Source of the DNA: Flavobacteriales bacterium
GTDB taxonomy: Bacteria; Bacteroidota; Bacteroidia; Flavobacteriales_E; Vicingaceae
Assembly (NCBI GenBank): GCA_003487525.1
Contig: DNDT01000164.1
Coordinates: forward strand, 1-10,775
Direction: 5' to 3'
Length of the DNA: 10,775 nt
Below the pieces are notes generated by a model, which saw only the letters and a program-made list of their open reading frames with translations, was not told where the DNA came from and did no database searches. Shown piece by piece: positions 5,921-10,775 of this stretch (the stretch's first letter is position 1; each line of letters begins with the position of its first letter). The translations under genes were made by a program, and so were the position numbers.

Positions 5921-7108
5921 ATGAAAAGGATTCTTTCAATACTTTTTTTACTGGTACCTGTGTTGCTGTTTTCGGTGACCACAAATACCACGGCTTCGGG
6001 CGACTGGAACTCTGCAGGTAATTGGAGTAGCGGAGTACCGACTGGTTCCGACGATGCCAATGTCAACCACGCAATGACCATTAATGCGAACATTGCATCC
6101 ACCAAAGGAGATTACATCATTAATGCACCGATCACAGACCCGACAGGAGGAACGGCCTACACCCTGAGTGTTGCAGGAACCGGAAGAGATCAGGGCAACA
6201 TTGATGTAAAAGCAAATGCAACATTCGAAGGAGCATTAACCATTAATAGTTTGGGTACCCTGACAATTCGAAGTGGTGACACCCTGGTTGTCGGAGGAGC
6301 CGTATTTGCCAATGGCTCGACCCTTGTGATAGAAACGGGTGGCGTTCTGATTATTAACGGAGATTTGACGAACAACAACAATAGCAATGACATTAATGTC
6401 GATGGAAGAATAATCGTTAATGGAAACGTAACAGGCGGAAATGGTTCTACGATAACCGGAGGGGGAAGCATCGTCGCGACGGGTACCATCACAACTACCG
6501 GAGATGGTTCTATTTTCGGAACCACGGATGACTGTACACCGGGACCATGCGGTCAGGGTACACCGCCCTTACCGGTAACATTGAGCTATTTTATCGCGGT
6601 CAACGAGTCGAATCTAGTCCGTTTTTACTGGGAAACAGTTTCGGAATTAAACAACGATTTTTTCACCGTTGAACGTTCAGGTGATTTGAAAGAATTTGAC
6701 ATTGTAACCACGGTAAAAGGAGCCGGGAACAGTCGTCGAAAAATCAAGTACGAGGCCAGTGATGACAATCCGTTTCACGGTACTGCCTACTACCGACTGA
6801 AGCAAACGGATTTCGACGGAGAGGTTTCTTACAGTGAGGTTGTTTCGAATGCTCGCATTTCCGGAAAAGGCGAAATTGGAATTTCTCCCAATCCGGGCAA
6901 AACCATGGTACGGATTGATTTATCGGGTCTTGAAGGCAGAACCATGTTAAAAATCGGTGATACTCATGGAAAGGTCATAATGGTGATTCATCTGGATGAC
7001 TTGAAGTCCGATCTCGATCTTTCGGATTTGAATGCCGGAATTTACATGTTTCATTTCTACAATGAAACAGGCGATTTGATTCAGACCGAAAAGTTTCTTA
7101 AAAACTGA
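5921..7108 (+). CDS. Secreted beta-helix protein with type IX secretion C-terminal sorting domain
   Basis: This 395-residue protein has a signal peptide (1-19, MKRILSILFLLVPVLLFS). Residues 26-48 carry the SGDWNSAGNWSSGVP..SDDANV pattern that often opens parallel beta-helix regions in Bacteroidota cell-surface proteins. Residues 50-200 are short Gly/Asn/Thr-rich repeats with the rhythm (L/I)-x-(I/V)-x-x-G-G-x-(L/V)-x-(I/V)-x-G-(D/N), such as TLVIETGGVLIINGDL at 134-149, fitting a right-handed beta-helix. A Cys-Pro-Gly hinge (DDCTPGPCGQG, 203-213) leads to a fibronectin-like module (PLPVTLSYFIAV... to YYRLKQTDFDGEVSYSE, about 217-307). The type A T9SS sorting domain begins at ISPNPGKTMVRIDL (321-334) and ends GIYMFHFYN..G..IQTEKFLK (373-394). 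The product should cross the outer membrane by T9SS, lose this domain and be released or anchored. No enzymatic domain is visible, so an adhesive or structural role is inferred only. It is divergent from mscS. Confidence 0.92.
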   Translation: MKRILSILFLLVPVLLFSVTTNTTASGDWNSAGNWSSGVPTGSDDANVNHAMTINANIASTKGDYIINAPITDPTGGTAYTLSVAGTGRDQGNIDVKANATFEGALTINSLGTLTIRSGDTLVVGGAVFANGSTLVIETGGVLIINGDLTNNNNSNDINVDGRIIVNGNVTGGNGSTITGGGSIVATGTITTTGDGSIFGTTDDCTPGPCGQGTPPLPVTLSYFIAVNESNLVRFYWETVSELNNDFFTVERSGDLKEFDIVTTVKGAGNSRRKIKYEASDDNPFHGTAYYRLKQTDFDGEVSYSEVVSNARISGKGEIGISPNPGKTMVRIDLSGLEGRTMLKIGDTHGKVIMVIHLDDLKSDLDLSDLNAGIYMFHFYNETGDLIQTEKFLKN

Positions 7109-7148
7109 GGTTGGTTTTTACATCCTGCGGGGCGCCGTGGCAGATTGG

Positions 7149-7177
7149 AATCGCTTATTTGCGTGAAAATGGCGATT
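7149..7177. repeat. Inverted repeat AATCGC-N17-GCGATT spanning a promoter
   Basis: AATCGC (7149-7154) and its exact complement GCGATT (7172-7177) flank the TTTG element (7158-7161) of the candidate promoter for the gene at 7193. The location suits an operator, but 6-base arms can arise by chance. Confidence 0.3.
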
Positions 7178-7188
7178 TACTAACTTAG
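7158..7188 (+). promoter_or_regulatory. Candidate promoter for the gene at 7193
   Basis: TTTG (7158-7161), then exactly 19 bases, then TAACTTAG (7181-7188), one mismatch from TAnnTTTG. The expected transcription start falls at or next to ATG 7193, implying a leaderless or nearly leaderless mRNA, consistent with the lack of a Shine-Dalgarno sequence. Confidence 0.42.
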
Positions 7189-7192
7189 TGAG

Positions 7193-7549
7193 ATGAAATT
7201 CAAGGGTTTCTGTTTTTTACTGACGTTAATCCTGACATCGGTTTGCATGAAATCGCAAACCCCCATTTCTCAATGGAAAAATTATTCATTGACTCAAAAG
7301 GGAATCTACCACCATAGCCAGGTTATGAATAATCCGGATCCTCTATGCGAAGTGAGCTTAATAATCATTAAAATAAGTTTCAGCGAAATAGCAAATTTTG
7401 CGAGTTTCGTGGACAGAATTCCAACCATGGTTAATTCGGATCAAACCATAGTAGGAAGAAGATCCTTCTTCCCGTTATTCACGGCATGGGATATTTATAC
7501 TGATTATCCCTCTCAGGAAAGCTTCGACTACATGGATTTGGATTATTAA
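7193..7549 (+). CDS. Small exported protein of unknown function, possibly truncated by a frameshift
   Basis: This 118-residue product begins MKFKGFCFLLTLILTSVCMKSQ, a signal peptide with probable cleavage after Ser-Gln or just before (residues 21-22). The mature part, about 96 residues, has no recognised domain. Features are LIIIKISFSEIANFASFVDR (56-75), a mixed hydrophobic/polar stretch, and an aromatic C-terminus (FFPLFTAWDIYTDYP, 92-106). It ends SFDYMDLDY before TAA 7547-7549. Just past the stop, another frame (starting at 7543) reads LLNFTLEYDDYILIFSSF and continues to TAA 7621-7623. Its composition resembles an exported beta-rich protein, so a single indel near 7535-7547 may have shortened a protein of about 140 residues. 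That reading is unproven because the open stretch is only 26 codons. The gene sits between a T9SS cargo gene and a lipoprotein gene. Confidence 0.62.
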   Translation: MKFKGFCFLLTLILTSVCMKSQTPISQWKNYSLTQKGIYHHSQVMNNPDPLCEVSLIIIKISFSEIANFASFVDRIPTMVNSDQTIVGRRSFFPLFTAWDIYTDYPSQESFDYMDLDY

Positions 7550-7647
7550 ATTTCACTCTGGAATACGATGATTATATACTGATATTCAGTAGTTTTAACA
7601 CTTTGTTGACTCTGGTTAATTAAGCACTTTTAACAAATCAACACAGA

Positions 7648-8379
7648 ATGAAAAAACAATTCCTTTTACGAAGCGCAATAGTAGGCCTTGTTGTTTTGTT
7701 CGGTTGCCGCAAGAACACTATCGAAGAGCAGTTTATTGCGGCCAACGAGCCGATAGCGAAGAAATACCTGAGCCATTTTCAGGTGTTTTCAGATAACAAT
7801 ACGTTTGATAATGTTACATATGTGATCAATTACGATTCGGACAACAGGGTAAGCAGTATTACAGATGGTTCCGAATCAGGGTTTACTCAATACGATGAGT
7901 CAAATGAATTAAGTACTGTATCAGACAAAAACGGAACCTTTGATATGAGTGAGCTGTATAAGGCGCCATACAATGCGTTTGAAGAAGGAGAAGTGACTAA
8001 GTACGATTCAAAACTGAATCCGATAAAAATTTTGGTTTACGAAGATGGATACGGCTCAGATATACTTGTTGGGAGCATTGGATATGACCCGAATCCCAAT
8101 CCCTTCTTTTATACCTTCAAAGCAGCTGGGTTGCTGGCTGTATTGGAAAGGGTAAATTTGTATTTTGAACCTACCAACCAAAATATAACCAAGGCCCGTC
8201 AGCTATTGCCTTATAATAATATTTCCTCAATGATTTTTAAGGATGTAAACGGGGCTACGAAATATGAGGCGCAGGTATCGTATAATTACGATGCCGATTT
8301 ATATCCGACAAGTGCCAACATGATGGTGATCACACCTACTGAAACAACGTCAATTACCCTTGTTTATTCTTATAGGTAA
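7648..8379 (+). CDS. Lipoprotein of a Bacteroidota family of unknown function
   Basis: This 243-residue protein has a lipoprotein signal: a basic start MKKQFLLR, a hydrophobic core, and lipobox L-F-G-C with the lipidated cysteine at residue 20. The sequence after Cys (RKNTIEEQ) does not clearly match the acidic surface-export signal known from some Bacteroidota, so final location, inner face or surface, is open. The mature part is a series of beta-hairpin-like units: VTYVINYDSDNRVSSI (56-71), FTQYDESNELSTV (79-91), YKAPYNAFEEGEVTKYDSKL (104-123), NPIKILVYEDG (124-134). Then come DPNPNPFFYTFKAAGLLAVL (147-166) and a closing segment SYNYDADLYPTSANMMV...TLVYSY. The Y-D-x-x-N-x-(L/V) rhythm resembles RHS/YD-like or DUF4595-type lipoproteins, and the NPFF..K.AG segment is recurrent in homologs I remember from this phylum. 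The function is unknown. The start is ATG 7648. Confidence 0.85.
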   Translation: MKKQFLLRSAIVGLVVLFGCRKNTIEEQFIAANEPIAKKYLSHFQVFSDNNTFDNVTYVINYDSDNRVSSITDGSESGFTQYDESNELSTVSDKNGTFDMSELYKAPYNAFEEGEVTKYDSKLNPIKILVYEDGYGSDILVGSIGYDPNPNPFFYTFKAAGLLAVLERVNLYFEPTNQNITKARQLLPYNNISSMIFKDVNGATKYEAQVSYNYDADLYPTSANMMVITPTETTSITLVYSYR

Positions 8380-8510
8380 ATGGAGCGGTGAATTGTTGAA
8401 TAAGCTCACACATCGTTGTGACCTTCTGAAACAAAAGATATCTTGATTGATGCTATTGCGTTCAGAGCAGAACTACCGGTGGCCGGTTCTCTTCAGGCAA
8501 GCCGAATACA
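8380..8510. other. Convergent intergenic region with weak hairpins
   Basis: This lies between the 3' ends of the lipoprotein gene and the minus-strand beta-propeller gene. It contains TCACA-CATCGT-TGTGA (8406-8421) and a longer imperfect stem, AGAA..CCGG-TGG-CCGG..TTCT (8469-8490, with a bulge). Neither is followed by a T-run on either strand, so termination here is only possible, not shown. Confidence 0.25.
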
Positions 8511-9488
8511 CTAATTTTGACGCTCAGGGAGATCAATAAAGTACATGCTCTGGGCATGCCCGACAACCAAAATTTTCGTCTTTGAAATTTTTTGAATGTC
8601 GTACATGGCTTTTGAGATGGGGATATCCATTTCTCTGACTTCATTCTTTTTTGTGTCGAAAAGCACAAGTTTGTTGTTCGAGGTAACCGAAATGACGTTT
8701 CCATCCACAGAATCCATACTCCAAAGACATCCTGTACCATTAAGTACTTTTTCCTCCTTGTCTTTAATGCCGAAAATACCGTCCTTTCTAAATCTGAAAC
8801 TTCTCGCTCCGGAATAATATACTTCGCCATCCAACAAGGCCAATTCGTGGATCAGTCCTTTTACCTTACTGTCTTTTTTCCAGTCACTATAGTTTGATGA
8901 TTTGATTATTTTGGAATTATTGCCATTAAAGGTTGAGGCGAGGATTTCTCCATTGGGCATTTCAAGAAGGGACCAGACAAATTTGTGGTACGATTTCCAA
9001 ACGGGTTCCATTTCTTCCAAATCCTTGTCAAGCAGTGCAATAAAGCCGTTCGGAATTGTTTTGCTTTCGGCCTGTATTCCTGTTGTTCCCCCGCATACAA
9101 GTAAGTTTCCATTCTTCAGCGAGATCACATCATAGAAACACCTGTTTTTAAAACGCGGAAAAGACTTTTTTAAACATGTCTGGTCCGTTGTATTGAAACG
9201 GTATATCACTGAATTTGCCGTCACAACATAGACGTAGTTGTCAACATTCAGAACTTTTAAAATATTCAGTCCGTCGTTCGGATAGTTTACCTGACTGATG
9301 GTGCCCGAAGAATCAATTTTTTTTAGAATTCCGTATTCTCCTCCAATCCAGAATTCGTTCTCATTGATTTTTGTCAAATGATAGAAACTGCTGTCCGTTT
9401 CAATGCCATCATGAACAACATGAATTTTTTGTCCGAAAATCGTCGCACAAAAAAACAATTGAATTACAATAAGGATTTGTAGTTTCAA
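8511..9488 (-). CDS. Exported beta-propeller-like protein of unknown function
   Basis: With the proposed TTG start at 9488 the product is 325 residues and opens MKLQILIVIQLFFCATIFGQ, a typical Bacteroidota signal peptide cleaved at G-Q/K. The frame is also open to a TTG at 9563, but that would put 25 polar residues in front of the hydrophobic core. No ATG is available before residue 160. The mature protein is a run of four-stranded beta units with the rhythm of a six- or seven-bladed propeller: NEFWIGGEYGILKKIDSSG (44-62), YVYVVTANSVIYRFN (85-99), NGNLLVCGG (126-134), VWSLLEMPNGEILASTFNG (171-189), GEVYYSGARSFRFRKDG (221-237), CLWSMDSVDGNVISV (254-268) and TKILVVGHAQSMYFIDL (304-320). It has no lipobox and no T9SS sorting domain, since it ends DLPERQN. 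It probably acts in the periplasm or is released. No enzymatic motif is seen. It is a single gene with wide gaps on both sides. Confidence 0.8.
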   Translation of the reverse strand: MKLQILIVIQLFFCATIFGQKIHVVHDGIETDSSFYHLTKINENEFWIGGEYGILKKIDSSGTISQVNYPNDGLNILKVLNVDNYVYVVTANSVIYRFNTTDQTCLKKSFPRFKNRCFYDVISLKNGNLLVCGGTTGIQAESKTIPNGFIALLDKDLEEMEPVWKSYHKFVWSLLEMPNGEILASTFNGNNSKIIKSSNYSDWKKDSKVKGLIHELALLDGEVYYSGARSFRFRKDGIFGIKDKEEKVLNGTGCLWSMDSVDGNVISVTSNNKLVLFDTKKNEVREMDIPISKAMYDIQKISKTKILVVGHAQSMYFIDLPERQN

Positions 9489-9669
9489 GGCATATTTTTT
9501 CTTGAAAGCTAAAATATAATTTTTTGTCTCTATGTATCTAAAATAGTTTGAAAAAGAGTTCAAAATAATTAGGGTTGTGTATGCTTCTGATTTCGTGAAC
9601 AGGAAGTTACGAATTTCGGCATTTCCAATGATAATGCTTTCCGGATCAAGCTTACTTTTTCTTTATCCG

Positions 9670-9710
9670 AGGAAATACTTCCTTCATTTAGGGGAAAAAA
9701 GCTGTTTTCC
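9670..9710. other. Two adjacent short hairpins between the propeller gene and the glutamate-synthase-like gene
   Basis: AGGAA-ATAC-TTCCT (9670-9683) and GGAAAA-AAGCTG-TTTTCC (9693-9710) are perfect short stems within 41 bases. The first arm AGGAA could also pair with TTCCT at 9707-9711, so the two stems compete. On the minus strand they lie 47-87 bases beyond the stop of the gene ending at 9757, where a terminator would be expected, but no T-run follows. The rest of 9564-9756 shows two small palindromes (CTTAATTAAG at 9727-9736 and GTGCGCAC at 9743-9750) and no gene. Confidence 0.3.
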
Positions 9711-9756
9711 TGGAAGCCGGTGACCCTTAATTAAGAATATTGGTGCGCACAACTAT

Positions 9757-10775
9757 TCAGGAAGTCACCTTCATGTAGGCCGGTTTCCATGTTTCAGCAG
9801 TCAGGGAAGGATCCCTGGGTAATTGTGTCACATTGCCCGAATCTCCTTTTAAATATCTGTCAATGGCTGCAGAAGCCGTTTTGGCCTGACCCATGGCACC
9901 AATAATGGTTGATCCGCCCGTAATAACATCACCACCCGCGAAAACTCCTTTTTTACTGGTCTCACATGTTTCTTCGTCCACGATGATTACGCCCCATTTG
10001 TTTGTCTGGATTGCTCCATCTGTAGCCGGAATAATCGGATTAACGTTGCAACCCAGCGACATCACCACTGTGTCGCAATCTTCGACGAAAAACTCACCCG
10101 TCGGAACCGGTTTTCTTCTTCCTGTTTCATCCGGTGAGGAGAGTTCCATTTTCTCACATTTGATTTGTTTGACGAAATTGTTTTCGTCCACGATGAATTC
10201 CACCGGATTCGACAACCACCTCCAGTTTATGAATTCCTGCTCAGCATGTTCAAGTTCTTCGGTTCTTGCAGGGGCTTCTTCACGTGATCTTCGGTAGTAA
10301 CAGGTAACATCGGCTCCAAGCCTTTTTGCCGTCCTCATTACATCCATACCCGTATTACCTGCACCGATTACACCTACTTTTTTTCCTGAATAAAGTGGTG
10401 TGCTGTAATTCGGAAATTTATCGGCATCCATCAGGTAAATTCGGGTAAGGTATTCATTTGCCGAATAAACACCATTGGCGTTCGCGCCAGGGACATCGAG
10501 CATGGTCGGAAGACCAGCACCTGTACCGATGAACACTGCACTAAATCCTTCGCTGGTCAGTAAGTCATCCAGAGAAAGTACTTTTCCGATCACCATATTA
10601 TATACAAAACTTACGCCAAGTTTTTCGAGGTATTTGATGTCCTCGTCAATTATTTGCATTGGCAATCTGAAACGCGGAATTCCATATACCATAACTCCGC
10701 CTGCCCGATGAGAAGCCTCAAAAACGACCACTTCATATCCTCTGACCGACAATTCATATGCCGCGGTTAATCCGC
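9757..10775 (-). CDS. NADPH-dependent glutamate synthase small-subunit-like / NfnB (SudA)-type flavoprotein, C-terminal part (partial)
   Basis: The frame is open to the right edge, giving 338 complete codons plus a stop (TGA 9759-9757); the N-terminus, including the iron-sulfur domain, lies outside. The visible part starts at GLTAAYEL, the second half of the FAD-binding G-x-G-P-x-G-L motif; the cut codon (?GC) allows Ser or Gly before it. Next comes GYEVVVFEA..AGGVMVYGIP, the usual continuation of the FAD-binding fold. A second dinucleotide fold for NAD(P)H follows (KKVGVIGAGNTGMDVMRTA), then CYYRRSREEAPARTEELEHA, a pattern of the GltD/NfnB/SudA group. The closing FAD-contact region is GVFAGGDVITGGSTIIGAMG..K.A. 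The family moves electrons between NAD(P)H, FAD and iron-sulfur clusters, serving glutamate synthesis or ferredoxin:NADP(H) transhydrogenation. The PDETGRRKPVPTGEF insert is closer to the homotetrameric GltA/NfnB branch than to classical enteric GltD. Deciding between roles needs the upstream partner gene. Confidence 0.9.
   Translation of the reverse strand, partial: GLTAAYELSVRGYEVVVFEASHRAGGVMVYGIPRFRLPMQIIDEDIKYLEKLGVSFVYNMVIGKVLSLDDLLTSEGFSAVFIGTGAGLPTMLDVPGANANGVYSANEYLTRIYLMDADKFPNYSTPLYSGKKVGVIGAGNTGMDVMRTAKRLGADVTCYYRRSREEAPARTEELEHAEQEFINWRWLSNPVEFIVDENNFVKQIKCEKMELSSPDETGRRKPVPTGEFFVEDCDTVVMSLGCNVNPIIPATDGAIQTNKWGVIIVDEETCETSKKGVFAGGDVITGGSTIIGAMGQAKTASAAIDRYLKGDSGNVTQLPRDPSLTAETWKPAYMKVTS

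Noticed and set aside
6190..6525. Minus-strand open frame rich in Pro and Val
   Set aside because: It is the antisense of Gly/Asn/Thr-rich repeats in the beta-helix protein; repetitive codons leave the opposite strand open.
7121..7140. GC-rich patch with stem potential after the T9SS cargo gene
   Set aside because: The best stem (CTGCGG/CCGTGG) needs two G-T pairs and has no T-run after it, so I do not call a terminator.
9727..9750. Palindromes CTTAATTAAG and GTGCGCAC as possible recombination or attachment sites
   Set aside because: They are short, single-copy in the window, and no integrase, transposase or flanking duplication is present.
9893..10297. Plus-strand open frame opposite the flavoprotein gene
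   Set aside because: It is antisense to strongly conserved NAD(P)H and FAD-binding motifs and has no features of its own.
1..10775. Defence island, CRISPR, prophage or mobile element
   Set aside because: No regularly spaced repeats, nuclease, toxin-antitoxin, transposase or phage gene was seen; composition is even and genes are envelope or housekeeping types.

Overview
The window looks like a chromosomal segment of a member of the Bacteroidota. Three things point there. One secreted protein (5921-7108) carries a type IX secretion (T9SS) C-terminal sorting domain. Several starts are preceded by Bacteroidota-type promoter elements (TAnnTTTG, in places with TTTG/TTG about 19-20 bases upstream) and lack clear Shine-Dalgarno sequences. 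Small exported proteins and lipoproteins of Bacteroidota type are also frequent. Base composition looks moderately AT-rich throughout. I see no tRNA, rRNA, CRISPR array, transposase, integrase or phage gene.

Layout, left to right. A gene runs off the left edge on the minus strand (1-285, exported, probably an outer-membrane or surface protein). It is divergent from a small cytoplasmic plus-strand gene (532-933, STAS/SEC14-like). A convergent junction with a short duplicated C/A-rich sequence (969-1007) follows. Next is a minus-strand block that reads, in order of transcription: a short MscS channel (5596-4712), CorA (4719-3655, overlapping by 8 bases), a long MscS channel with a coiled-coil periplasmic domain (3591-1747), and a small two-domain exported protein (1681-1004) that may also have its own promoter. 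A 324-base divergent intergenic region separates this block from a plus-strand run of exported proteins: a beta-helix T9SS cargo (5921-7108), a small exported protein that may be frameshifted (7193-7549), and a lipoprotein (7648-8379). After a convergent junction there is a minus-strand secreted beta-propeller-like protein (9488-8511, TTG start proposed). The last gene is a minus-strand NADPH-dependent glutamate-synthase/NfnB-type flavoprotein that runs off the right edge (10775-9757).

How the genes work together. The coherent unit is the minus-strand ion-channel block. Two MscS-family channels of different architecture flank a CorA divalent-cation channel, with translational coupling between the first two genes. 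This suggests a combined response to turgor and divalent cations at the inner membrane. The remaining genes are mostly individual cell-envelope or secreted proteins of unknown role, plus one central nitrogen/redox enzyme. I did not find a convincing new defence, mobile or RNA system. The best leads are the mscS-corA-mscS cluster, the possible frameshift at about 7540, and the paired sequence elements in the divergent region 5597-5920.
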